Positions 42,515 to 50,257 of a stretch of DNA of 64,000 bases are shown here, one piece after another; the first letter of the stretch is position 1; each line of letters starts with the position of its first letter. The notes below the pieces were generated by a model. It did no database searches. It was not told the origin of the DNA and saw only the letters and a program-made list of their open reading frames with translations. The position numbers were made by a program, and so were the translations under genes. Where the stretch lies: the NCBI GenBank assembly GCA_963422385.1, contig OY729432.1:3286001-3350000 (forward strand). Direction: 5' to 3'. This DNA is from JAJDTQ01 sp963422385. GTDB lineage: Bacteria > Desulfobacterota > Binatia > UBA9968 > JAJDTQ01.

Positions 42515-43673
42515 GCGGGGGCGCCTCGTTTCCGGCCGACGCTTCGATCCCGTAAAACTTGATGCAGTTGTCCCACAGGATCTTGCGGGCGTGCTCCACG
42601 GGCAGTTCCTGTTGCATGAAGGCGTCCACCGCGTGAGGGAACTCGGAGTCGCTGTGGGGATAGTCGGATGAGAAGACGATGTTGTCGTCGCCCATCAACT
42701 GGATCACCGAGCCCACCTCCCGCTCTTCGCCCTCGCATCCGATGACGCACTGGCGCTTGAAGTACTCGCTGGGCTTCATGGTGAGCATGGGGGCGTCCGC
42801 GGCGCCCAACTGGCTCCAGTGGGTGTCCATGCGGCTCAGCCAAGCCGGCGCCCAGCCGCAGTTGCACTCGAGAAACGCCACCTTGAGATCTGGAAAGCGT
42901 TCCAGCACGCCGCCCACAATGATGTCCACCATGGTGACCATCTGCCCGGTGACGTGGCTGCAGATGTGGCGCATGAGGCGGTTGTTCCGGCCGAAGCGCT
43001 CGATGTGGGGATAGTAGCCGGAGTTGGTGCACTCGTGGAAGCCCACGGGCATTCCCAGTTCCTCCAGCTCCGCCCACAGCGGCTCCCAGTAGAGACCGAA
43101 CCAAGTGTCGCCGGGGAGGGGTGTAGCCCGCAGGAAGGCGGTGACGAAGCCCAATTCCTTCACCGCGCGCCGGGCTTCCCGAATGGCCAGGGAGACGTCG
43201 TGGGGCGGCAGCATGGCGGCGCCCTTCAGGCGTGTGGGGTCCTCCTGGCAGAAGTCGTAGAGCCAGTTGTTGTAGGCCCGGCAGATGGCCTCCGCCAGCA
43301 GTGGGTCCATGTCCGGCACGGTCATGATGTGCAGGCAGGCGGTGGGGAACAGCACCGCCACGTCCAGGCCCTCGATGTCCATGGCCTCGATCTGGGATTT
43401 GGCGTTGAAGCCCTGGGCGCGGGCGAAATCGATCACGTCCCCGCGCGTGGACTGGCGCTTCTTGCCGATCATGCGCGCGTCGTTGGCCAGAGACGGACTC
43501 TTGGCTCGCGGTTCCTTGCCGTCCAGCAGGAGCAGGTTGAAATCGCCCCGGCTGGGAACGTTGACGACCCGCGGCGCGTGTTGCTTGAACGGCGCGTCGA
43601 CATAGTTCTCCCAGAGGTCCGGCGGCTCCATGATGTGCATGTCCGAGTCGATAATCCTGAGGCCGTTCTTCAT
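42507..43673 (-). CDS. Amidohydrolase-2 family protein
   Basis: 388 residues from ATG 43673 (MKNGLRIIDSDMHIMEPPDL), with GGGGAG upstream; the longer frame from 43739 lacks a ribosome-binding site. IDSDMHIMEP metal site, GFHECTNSG with the strand-5 His, AFLECNCGWAPAWL at strand 6 and SSDYPHSDSEFPHAVDAFM at strand 8. Nearest relative is the 37603 gene. Coupled to the LLM oxidoreductase downstream, which suggests that monooxygenation and hydrolysis/decarboxylation act in sequence. Divergent from the CoA-transferase gene across 141 bases. Confidence 0.92.
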   Translation of the reverse strand: MKNGLRIIDSDMHIMEPPDLWENYVDAPFKQHAPRVVNVPSRGDFNLLLLDGKEPRAKSPSLANDARMIGKKRQSTRGDVIDFARAQGFNAKSQIEAMDIEGLDVAVLFPTACLHIMTVPDMDPLLAEAICRAYNNWLYDFCQEDPTRLKGAAMLPPHDVSLAIREARRAVKELGFVTAFLRATPLPGDTWFGLYWEPLWAELEELGMPVGFHECTNSGYYPHIERFGRNNRLMRHICSHVTGQMVTMVDIIVGGVLERFPDLKVAFLECNCGWAPAWLSRMDTHWSQLGAADAPMLTMKPSEYFKRQCVIGCEGEEREVGSVIQLMGDDNIVFSSDYPHSDSEFPHAVDAFMQQELPVEHARKILWDNCIKFYGIEASAGNEAPPHA

Positions 43674-43814
43674 CGCAATCTCCCCTCTGGAAGCGTCGGG
43701 CTGCTCGACCCGAATACCGTTGGCGGTCTCGCAAGTCAAGGCGCCTTTGACTCGCCTGCCGCGGGGCTCCTATAAAGGAAACCACGGCCGCAGTTTCCAG
43801 GGAGGACTACACCC

Positions 43815-45023
43815 ATGGCACAAGCCCTCGACGGCATCAGGATTCTTGATCTCAGCAATTACATCGCCGGCCCGTTCGCGGCCATGTTGCTGGCGGACAT
43901 GGGTGCTGCGGTGGTGAAGATCGAGAACACGAACGGCGGCGACCCGTTTCGCAAGTGGGGCAGGGAGCCGCGCATGTACAGTCCCCTGTTCCGCAGCTAC
44001 AACCGCAACAAGCGGAGCATGACCCTGAACCTGCGCGATCCGGAAGGCAAGGAGATCTTTCTCCGGATGGCGGCGGAGGCCGACGTCGTGGTGGAGAATT
44101 TCCGGCCGGGAGTGATGGACCGGCTGAAGCTCGGTTACGAGCGGCTCAGCGACCTCAATCCGCGTCTCATCTACTGCGGCATATCGGCGTTCGGACAGAC
44201 CGGGCCTTACCGCGGGCGACCGGGCTTCGATACCCTCGGACAGTGCCTCACCGGCCTGTTGAGTCAGATCATCGACCCCCGGGCGCCTCGGCCGCCGGGC
44301 CTGGCCTTCTCGGACCATCTGGGGGGCATGTTCGCCTGCTACGGCATCCTCACGGCGTTGATGGCACGGGAGAGAAGCGGCAAGGGCCAGAAGGTGGAGA
44401 CTTCCCTCATGGAGGCATCCATGGCGTTCATCGGCCGCAGCATCCTTCAGTATTTCGCCACCGGGGACGTTCCGGACGTGGAGAGCCGAGGGCGCTCCGC
44501 CGGGGTCTACGCGCTACTGGCGGGGGACGGACTCCCTTTCGTCATCCATCTGTCGCATCTCGACAAGTTCTTCGTGAGCCTCGCCCAGGCCATCGAGCAT
44601 CCGGAGTTGGCGGACGACCCCCGGTTTCGGGACCGTGAGGACCGTTTGGCGAACTACGACGCCCTCAAGGCCCTGCTGCAGGACATCGTTGAGACCCGGC
44701 CCAGGCGGCACTGGCTGGAGGCGCTGAGCGCGCACGACGTGGCCAACGCTCCCATCAACCGGCTCGACGAGGTATTCGACGACCCTCAGGTGAAGCACCT
44801 GGACCGGATCATGGAGCTGGAACATCCGAAGCACGGCCCCATCCATACGGTCAGGAGCGGAGTGAATCTGAGCGACACCCCGTTCAAGGTATCCGCCCTG
44901 CCGCCCGAGCTGGGGGAGCACACCGCCGATATCCTCCGGGAACTGGGGCTGAGCCAGGAACGGATCGACCAACTGGCGGAGGCGGGGACGATTCAGTACG
45001 GCTCGGCCGGAAGCTCCTCCTGA
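43815..45023 (+). CDS. Family III CoA-transferase (CaiB/BaiF)
   Basis: 402 residues. IRILDLSNYIAGPFAAMLLADMGAAVVKIE, RNKRSMTLNLRDPEG, DVVVENFRPGVMDRLKLGYE and the catalytic Asp167 in FSDHLGGMF are class III CoA-transferase hallmarks; the C-terminal half has HWLEALSAHDVANAPINRLDEV. It moves CoA between carboxylic acids through a mixed anhydride intermediate, activating an acid for beta-oxidation-type breakdown. GGGAGGAC precedes the ATG. The next gene, an amidohydrolase, is 75 bases downstream on the same strand. Confidence 0.93.
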   Translation: MAQALDGIRILDLSNYIAGPFAAMLLADMGAAVVKIENTNGGDPFRKWGREPRMYSPLFRSYNRNKRSMTLNLRDPEGKEIFLRMAAEADVVVENFRPGVMDRLKLGYERLSDLNPRLIYCGISAFGQTGPYRGRPGFDTLGQCLTGLLSQIIDPRAPRPPGLAFSDHLGGMFACYGILTALMARERSGKGQKVETSLMEASMAFIGRSILQYFATGDVPDVESRGRSAGVYALLAGDGLPFVIHLSHLDKFFVSLAQAIEHPELADDPRFRDREDRLANYDALKALLQDIVETRPRRHWLEALSAHDVANAPINRLDEVFDDPQVKHLDRIMELEHPKHGPIHTVRSGVNLSDTPFKVSALPPELGEHTADILRELGLSQERIDQLAEAGTIQYGSAGSSS

Positions 45024-45098
45024 CCGAATTCTCACCGGACATTGGCAGAGTCTCCCGGTCCACGGGGCCGGGAGCAGGATGAAAAAGGAGTCCTGACC

Positions 45099-46226
45099 AT
45101 GGCGCGAAACGGCTTCAAGATATTCGATAGCGACATGCACGTATTCGAGCCGCATGATCTCTATCTCAACTACATGGACCCCGAATGGGGCGACCGGATC
45201 CCCAGAGGGGAGCCGAGGAAGCGCCATGGTCAGGTCAAGTTCAAGTTCGGCGACGGTTCTCAGGTGCGAGAGTCCGGGCTTACGGCGCAACCCAACGTGA
45301 CCCCGGGCGAGGACAAGGTGGCGCATCGCTACACCAGGCCTTTGGCGAGAAACTACGATGCCGTGTCGCAGGTGGAGGCCATGGACGTGGAAGGCATGGA
45401 CGTGGCCGTGCTGTTCCGCACCTTCCCGCTCCACTGCGACGACCGTCTGGAGCCGGAGTACGCCAACGCCCTGTGCCGCGCCTGGAACGATTGGGTGGCG
45501 GACTTCTGCAAGGAGAACACCGAAAGGCTCAAGCCCTCGGCGCTGATCACCCTCCATGACGTCGACATGGCCGTGGACGAGACCCGTCGCGCGGTCACCG
45601 AGCTCGGCGCCATCGGCCTGTGCCTGGTGCCCGAGCCGGCCAACGGCCGCCACATCCACGAGCGCTGCTTCGATCCGCTGTGGCGCGAGGCGGAGCGTCT
45701 GGACGTTCCCATCTGCTTTCATCCGGCGGCCAACCCCGGGATGGACCAGGTGGCGCAGCGGTTCAAGGGCCTGCCCAACGAAGGCATCCTGATGAACGCC
45801 TATCGCAACCCGATTGAGCTCATGCTCGCGGTAGGGAGCTTCTGCGGGGGAGGGGTGCTGGAGCGGTTTCCCCGCTTGAGGGTGGCATTCCTGGAGGGCA
45901 ACTGCAGTTGGCTGCCGTGGGTCCTCTATCGCCTGGACGAGCGCTGGGACCTGCGCAAGGACCTCTGCGACACGCCGCTTTCGATGAACCCCAGCGAATA
46001 CTTCCTGCGGCAGTGCTACATCGCCACGGATGTGGAGGAGGATCTGGTGGCGGACGTGGTGAGCAGGCTTGGGGACGACAACATCGTGATCTCGAGCGAC
46101 TATCCCCATTCCGACTCGCGGTGGCCGGAAGCGGTGGACAGTTTCCTCAAGATCGACGGGCTCGTCGACTCGTCGAAGCGCAAAATCTTCTGGGACAACA
46201 GCGCGAGACTCTACAGTCTGCAATAG
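45099..46226 (+). CDS. Amidohydrolase-2 family protein
   Basis: 375 residues from ATG 45099 (MARNGFKIFDSDMHVFEPHD) after AAAAAGGAG; the longer frame from 45042 lacks support. Metal site FDSDMHVFEP, CFHPAANPG with the strand-5 His, AFLEGNCSWLPW and SSDYPHSDSRWPEAV. Closest to the 25880 gene: the two share most of DSDMHVFEPHDLYLNYM, and 33044 is next. Ends at a strong hairpin (46227-46261). Likely co-transcribed with the CoA-transferase. Confidence 0.92.
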   Translation: MARNGFKIFDSDMHVFEPHDLYLNYMDPEWGDRIPRGEPRKRHGQVKFKFGDGSQVRESGLTAQPNVTPGEDKVAHRYTRPLARNYDAVSQVEAMDVEGMDVAVLFRTFPLHCDDRLEPEYANALCRAWNDWVADFCKENTERLKPSALITLHDVDMAVDETRRAVTELGAIGLCLVPEPANGRHIHERCFDPLWREAERLDVPICFHPAANPGMDQVAQRFKGLPNEGILMNAYRNPIELMLAVGSFCGGGVLERFPRLRVAFLEGNCSWLPWVLYRLDERWDLRKDLCDTPLSMNPSEYFLRQCYIATDVEEDLVADVVSRLGDDNIVISSDYPHSDSRWPEAVDSFLKIDGLVDSSKRKIFWDNSARLYSLQ

Positions 46227-46261
46227 AACGCCGGGGGCGAAGGGTCCCCGCCCCCGGCGTT
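46227..46261. terminator. 13-bp perfect hairpin between convergent genes
   Basis: AACGCCGGGGGCG and CGCCCCCGGCGTT enclose nine bases, directly after the amidohydrolase TAG and before the isochorismatase-fold gene's 3' end on the other strand. No T-run follows on the plus strand, so it would stall rather than act as a classic intrinsic terminator. It is symmetrical and could serve both strands. Confidence 0.6.
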
Positions 46262-46318
46262 CGTGGTGTGGAAGTGTGGAAATGCGGGCCGGAACCCTCG
46301 TGCCGAAGCAGAGACGGT

Positions 46319-47023
46319 CTAGACCGCCTTCTTGAGGGGCTGCTCGTTGAAGTGCTGCCTTACCTCCGCCAGCTTCATGACGTCGGCGTATTTGTGATGC
46401 AGATCGAACAGGTTCACCTTGTGGGACGTGATGCTGCGGTCGAAGACGCATTCCTCGACGATGGAGACGTGGTAGCCGTTGGAATAGGCGTCCACCACGC
46501 TGGCCCGTACGCAACCACTGGTGCTTTCGCCGCACACGATCAGTGAGCTGATGCCGAGTCTGGTCAGATGGGCGATGAGCGGCGTACCGTAAAAGCCGCT
46601 GGCCCGCTCCTTGTAGATGACGATGTCGTCGGGCTCGGGCGCGAAGTCCCTGTAGATCTCGTAGTCGTCCTCGTCCATGCGCGATATCTGCCGGTTGGTG
46701 GCGTGTACGGAAGCGGGTTGCACCTCTTTCCTCGTCTCGCTCGTGGTGTAGAGGACCGGCAGTCCCTGGGCGCGAGCCAGGGCGAAGAGCTCTTTGGTGG
46801 GCTCGATGGCGTCGTAGGCATGCACGCCGCAGGCGCTCTTGTATTCCTTGACGACCTCGTGCACCGGCTTGGGGCCGCCCCGGTAAGCGAGGTTGTAGAG
46901 GTCGATGGCCAAGAGCGCCGGCCGCTCGCCGACGTGGATGTCCCTGCGGTAGGGTTTGTAGATGTCCATGATCTCCTGGCTGATGACGTCCTGCCAGCAA
47001 TGATCTTCGAATTTGTCAACCAT
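46319..47023 (-). CDS. Isochorismatase-family cysteine hydrolase
   Basis: 234 residues. The catalytic triad is visible as Asp41 (PALLAIDLYNLA), Lys138 (IVIYKERASGF) and Cys171 (CGESTSGCVRASVVDAYSNG). Typical reactions are amide or vinyl-ether hydrolysis (N-carbamoylsarcosine, nicotinamide, isochorismate, ureidoacrylate). The N-terminal 30 residues (MVDKFEDHCWQDVISQEIMD) extend beyond the usual core. Preceded by GGGAG. Probably another hydrolase of the same catabolic pool. Confidence 0.9.
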   Translation of the reverse strand: MVDKFEDHCWQDVISQEIMDIYKPYRRDIHVGERPALLAIDLYNLAYRGGPKPVHEVVKEYKSACGVHAYDAIEPTKELFALARAQGLPVLYTTSETRKEVQPASVHATNRQISRMDEDDYEIYRDFAPEPDDIVIYKERASGFYGTPLIAHLTRLGISSLIVCGESTSGCVRASVVDAYSNGYHVSIVEECVFDRSITSHKVNLFDLHHKYADVMKLAEVRQHFNEQPLKKAV

Positions 47024-47157
47024 CGAGGGTCTCCCTTTCGAGTTTGATAAAGACGTGATAGCCCTTCGCGAGCCTTGGCGTCAAGCATCCCCCCTACCTT
47101 CATCGTCATAGCGGAAGACGGCCCGCCCCCCGCGTTCGCATTCTCGCCTGCCAGATA

Positions 47158-47275
47158 CTAGGGAACATCTGAAAAACCCTCACCAGGATCCTGGAACCGG
47201 CGGTAATTCATTGATTTTCCGAAGTCGAAAACGCTTCAAACAGGACGCGAGGGAGATTTTTCAGAGGTTCCCTAG
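47158..47275. mobile_element. MITE-like element with CTAG target duplication
   Basis: 118 bp flanked by CTAG on both sides (47158-47161 and 47272-47275). The inner ends GGAACATCTGAAAAA and TTTTTCAGAGGTTCC are inverted repeats with one mismatch. It has no coding capacity, and the middle is unremarkable. CTAG-type (YTAR) target duplication and such ends are typical of IS5-group elements, so this is probably a non-autonomous derivative. No matching transposase is in the window. The empty site would be a 10-bp palindrome ATACTAGTAT within the left arm of hairpin element copy C. Confidence 0.75.
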
Positions 47276-47435
47276 TATCGTATCCCGTAAATGCGCAAGA
47301 CAAGATGCGCAGGATTTTTTGTGGTCGGCAAGGCGCGATGACGACAAGTGGCCAATACCACGCGAGGAAGAGCAACGCAGCCGACGGCAAAAAGACCAGT
47401 CAATTATCTTGCGAATTTACGGGATACGACACTAG
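47272..47435 (+). repeat. Dispersed hairpin element, copy C (plus orientation)
   Basis: 164 bp. End repeats 47272-47299 and 47408-47435 pair at 26 of 28 positions around TCGTATCCCGTAAAT and CGCAAG. Core: ATGCGCAGGATTTTTTG, GGTCGGCAAGGCGCGATGAC, AAGTGGCCAATACCACGCGA, AGAGCAACGCAGCCGACGGC, AAAAAGACCAG. The same block order occurs in copies A and B. The arms are unrelated to theirs except for a shared CGCAAG/TTGCGAA edge with copy A. Located just upstream of the EamA transporter start. The left arm is adjoined by the MITE. Confidence 0.87.
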
Positions 47436-47447
47436 CCTGTCCTGCTT

Positions 47448-48311
47448 ATGTGGTTCGTACTGGCGCTTCTCTCGGCTTTGTTCCAGGTGCTCCGGAACAT
47501 CTCCATGAAGCATCTGGGACACGAGCTCGACGACATTATCAACGTCTGGGGGCGGTTCACGTTTATGCTGCCGTTCGTGGCCGTGGCCTCGGCCTTGCAC
47601 GGGATGCCCGAGTTGAAGGACGGGTTCTGGCCCTGCGTCGTCGGTTTCGGCGTGACACAGTCCATCGCCACCCTCAGCCTCTCCAAGGCCCTCAAGCTGT
47701 CCGGCATCGCCGTCGTCACGTCGCTGTGGAAGCTCAGCCTGCTGTTCCTGGTGCTCTTCGCCTACCTGACCCTGCACGAGATACCCTCGGCAGCCGGGCT
47801 GGCGGGCGTGCTGCTGAGCGCCGCGGGCGTCTATCTCCTCAACGTGCAGAAGGGTCGCATCTCGATCTGGGCCCCGCTACGCGAGCTGCTGGTCGACCGG
47901 GGCCTACGGTACACCTTGGCAGCGGCCTTCTTCTACGCGCCGTCGGTCGTGCTGGTCAAGCTGCTGATCCTCCGGTCCGACGTCTACTTCGCCAACCTGG
48001 CAGGCTACCTCGCTGCCTCCCTCATGGTGCTTCCCTTGGCGCTGCACCGCTCCCGCACACACTTCCGCGCCATTCCGCGCCATGGGAATGCATTCATGGC
48101 CATGGGGCTGTGCGCTTCCCTGACGAGCGTCTGCCACAGCCTTGCCTACGAGTTGACCCTCACCTCCTACGTTGAAGCGGTCAAGCAAACCGAGATCCTC
48201 TTCGCGTTGGCCGCGGGTTATCTGGTGTTCGACGAGCGCGCCCGGGTGCGTGCGATCCTGCCCGGGAGCCTGACCATCATGGCCGGCATGGTGCTGCTGC
48301 GGTTGGGCTAG
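47448..48311 (+). CDS. EamA-type (DMT) membrane transporter
   Basis: 287 residues, about ten hydrophobic helices in two repeats of five, opening WFVLALLSALFQVLRNISMK and containing the second-half end SYVEAVKQTEILFALAAGYL with VFDERARVRAILPGSLTIMAG. DMT-superfamily permeases export or import metabolites such as amino acids or nucleotide-like compounds. No substrate clue. The short space between repeat copy C (end 47435) and the ATG leaves no room for a separate ribosome-binding site except inside the element's tail. Confidence 0.9.
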   Translation: MWFVLALLSALFQVLRNISMKHLGHELDDIINVWGRFTFMLPFVAVASALHGMPELKDGFWPCVVGFGVTQSIATLSLSKALKLSGIAVVTSLWKLSLLFLVLFAYLTLHEIPSAAGLAGVLLSAAGVYLLNVQKGRISIWAPLRELLVDRGLRYTLAAAFFYAPSVVLVKLLILRSDVYFANLAGYLAASLMVLPLALHRSRTHFRAIPRHGNAFMAMGLCASLTSVCHSLAYELTLTSYVEAVKQTEILFALAAGYLVFDERARVRAILPGSLTIMAGMVLLRLG

Positions 48312-48312
48312 G

Positions 48313-48417
48313 AGTCTGCGCCGTAGAACGCTTTTTGGCGCCTGATGAAACCGTATAGGGTGGTACAAAACGTGCCATGCCACTATACAGGATGGTCGAT
48401 TTTCTACGGCGGAGACT
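48313..48417. repeat. 105-bp palindromic element between convergent genes
   Basis: The ends AGTCTGCGCCGTAGAA (48313-48328) and TTCTACGGCGGAGACT (48402-48417) are complementary at 15 of 16 positions. Inside, CCGTATAGGGTGG and CCACTATACAGG form a second imperfect stem. It begins two bases after the EamA stop and covers the last codons of maf, so it can act as a bidirectional terminator. Sequence is not related to copies A-C. Confidence 0.65.
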
Positions 48418-49060
48418 CCCGGCTTGGCGTCATGGAGACTTGGCTCCAGGTCCACAGGGACCGTTCACGGTACAATCTCTCGACATCCTCCGGAACCTCG
48501 GCGTCGAGGCTCCGGAGGATGTGCGCGATGGGTCGCAACGGCAGGCCCACGGCGGCGAGATAGTCGCCACGGAATCCCTCGATCAGGTAGTGGCCTTCAC
48601 CCTGGATGGAATACGCGCCCGCCTTGTCCATGGATTCGCCGCGAGCCAGGTAGTCGGCGATCTCGGCGTCGGTGGAGTGGCGCATGCGCACCTCGACGCG
48701 CTCCAGGTGGGTGAACTCCCGGCCCGTGGTGCGGTTGACAATCGCCATGCCGGTGAGGATGCGATGCGTCCGTCCCGAGAGCCTGCGGAGGATTGACGCG
48801 GCGTGGTCCGGGTCCTCCGGCTTGCCGATCTTCTCGTCGCCCAAGGCGATCAGCGTATCGCCTCCCACCACCAGTGCATCCGGTTCGCCGGAGGCTACCG
48901 ACCGGGCCTTCCCCAGCGCAAGCTCCAGCGCCTGGGCCTCCGGAGTCAGGTCTTCGCGGGTGGTTTCCTGGAAGTCGGGCTGGCGGACTTCGAAAGGGAC
49001 GCCGAGGAGGGCCAGAATGTCGCGCCGTCGCGGCGAGGTCGACGCCAGGATGATGCGCAT
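48404..49060 (-). CDS. maf: Maf-family nucleotide pyrophosphatase
   Basis: 218 residues. RIILASTSPRRRDILALLGVPFEV is the Maf/HAM1 opening, with GGDTLIALGDEKIGKPED and the SDKAG-type MDKAGAYSIQGEGHYLIEGF. Maf proteins hydrolyse non-canonical NTPs (dTTP/UTP, pseudo-UTP or m7GTP) and are linked to septum control. The last residues (SQVSMTPSRESPP) run into a palindromic repeat and are probably a tail created by it. Forms an operon with the dus gene seven bases upstream. Confidence 0.92.
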   Translation of the reverse strand: MRIILASTSPRRRDILALLGVPFEVRQPDFQETTREDLTPEAQALELALGKARSVASGEPDALVVGGDTLIALGDEKIGKPEDPDHAASILRRLSGRTHRILTGMAIVNRTTGREFTHLERVEVRMRHSTDAEIADYLARGESMDKAGAYSIQGEGHYLIEGFRGDYLAAVGLPLRPIAHILRSLDAEVPEDVERLYRERSLWTWSQVSMTPSRESPP

Positions 49061-49066
49061 GCGGGG

Positions 49067-50230
49067 TCAGCCCGATCCGGGTCCAGCGAGGGTTGCAGGG
49101 TCGTTGTCGGGCAACGGGAAACCCGTGTTGGCGTGCGGCTCCGCGATATCTTCCCCTCCCACAATGCGCGCCACTTCATCGGCGTTCCTGGCACGGACCA
49201 TCTGCGCGCGCCATTGGGCTGCGCCGCGGAATCCCTTGCAGTACCAGGCCAGATGCTTGCGCATGGCCGGAAAGCGCCGCTCGCCCCACAGGCTCTCGAA
49301 ATGGCGGCTGTGTTCCAGCAGCACCCGGGTCCGCTCTTTCCGGCCCACGTCGAGTCCCGCGCCGCCCGGACTCGAGACCCCGGCCAAGGTATCCTTGGCC
49401 CACTGCTTGTCGCGAAAGACCCAGGGGTTTCCCATGGCGCTCCGTCCCAGGAGCACGCCGTCCACGCCGGTTTGCCGGATCCGCTCCACCGCGTCGGACA
49501 TGGACTTGAGGTCCCCGTTCCCAAGGATCAGCGTGGGCAAGTCCCGGGCCAGCTCCACCGCCCGGTGGATGGCGTCCCAGTCGGCGAGCCCTCTGTACAT
49601 CTGTTTCAACGTCCTGCCGTGCAGGGAGATGGCTGCGGGTCTCTCGCCCAGCAGCACCGGAATCCACTCGTCCACCGCCACCTTGTCGTACCCCACCCGG
49701 GTCTTGACCGAGAGGGGGATCACCTTGCGGGCCGCCGGCGGTATGCGCCCGCGGTTCATGTGACGGACCCTTTCCAGCACGTCCGGCGCCAGCCCCACGT
49801 CCTCCAGCCGCTGCCCCGCGGCCCAATCCCGGAGCCCTCGGCGCGCCGCGCGGATGATGGCCACCGCCAGCTCGGGATTGAGGATGAGCCCGGCGCCGCA
49901 ACCCTTGTTGGCTACGTTCTTGGCCGGACATCCCATGTTGATGTCGAGTCCGTCGAACCCGAGGTCGCAGACGACGTGCGCCACCTGGTAGAAGGCATCG
50001 GGAGTCCGGCCGTAGATCTGCGCCAGGACGGGGCGCTCACAGTCGCCGTAGGACAGGTCCCGCACGAACCCCTCGGCGCCGCAACAGATGGCTTCGACGC
50101 TGGTGAACTCCGTCATGCACAGGTCCGGCCGGCCGTATCGGGCCGCCACCAGGCGGAACGAGGCGTCCGTGACCCCGTCCATGGGGGAGAGGCCGATGAT
50201 GGGTTTATCGATCCGGTGCCAGAAGTGCAT
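49067..50230 (-). CDS. tRNA-dihydrouridine synthase (Dus family)
   Basis: 387 residues. IGLSPMDGVTDASFR (FMN-binding start), LAQIYGRTPDAFYQ, GLDINMGCPAKNVANKGCGAGL (catalytic Cys region), VKTRVGYD, SLHGRTLKQMYRGLADWDAI and ILGNGDLKSMSDAVER with LLGRSAMGNPWVF are Dus motifs. It reduces uridines of tRNA with FMN and NADPH. An inserted stretch in the middle (RRGLRDWAAGQRLEDVGLAPD, roughly 130-150) is longer than in DusA/B/C. Operon with maf (seven-base gap) and ispG (27-base gap). Exact DusA/B/C class not assigned. Confidence 0.93.
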   Translation of the reverse strand: MHFWHRIDKPIIGLSPMDGVTDASFRLVAARYGRPDLCMTEFTSVEAICCGAEGFVRDLSYGDCERPVLAQIYGRTPDAFYQVAHVVCDLGFDGLDINMGCPAKNVANKGCGAGLILNPELAVAIIRAARRGLRDWAAGQRLEDVGLAPDVLERVRHMNRGRIPPAARKVIPLSVKTRVGYDKVAVDEWIPVLLGERPAAISLHGRTLKQMYRGLADWDAIHRAVELARDLPTLILGNGDLKSMSDAVERIRQTGVDGVLLGRSAMGNPWVFRDKQWAKDTLAGVSSPGGAGLDVGRKERTRVLLEHSRHFESLWGERRFPAMRKHLAWYCKGFRGAAQWRAQMVRARNADEVARIVGGEDIAEPHANTGFPLPDNDPATLAGPGSG

Positions 50231-50257
50231 GGTGGAAGGGCGCGCGCTCCGGCCGCG

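Noticed and set aside
44514..47000. An 828-codon minus-strand frame opposite the CoA-transferase and amidohydrolase genes
   Set aside because: Low-complexity His/Gln/Arg/Gly-rich translation with no domain; a mirror of real genes on the other strand.
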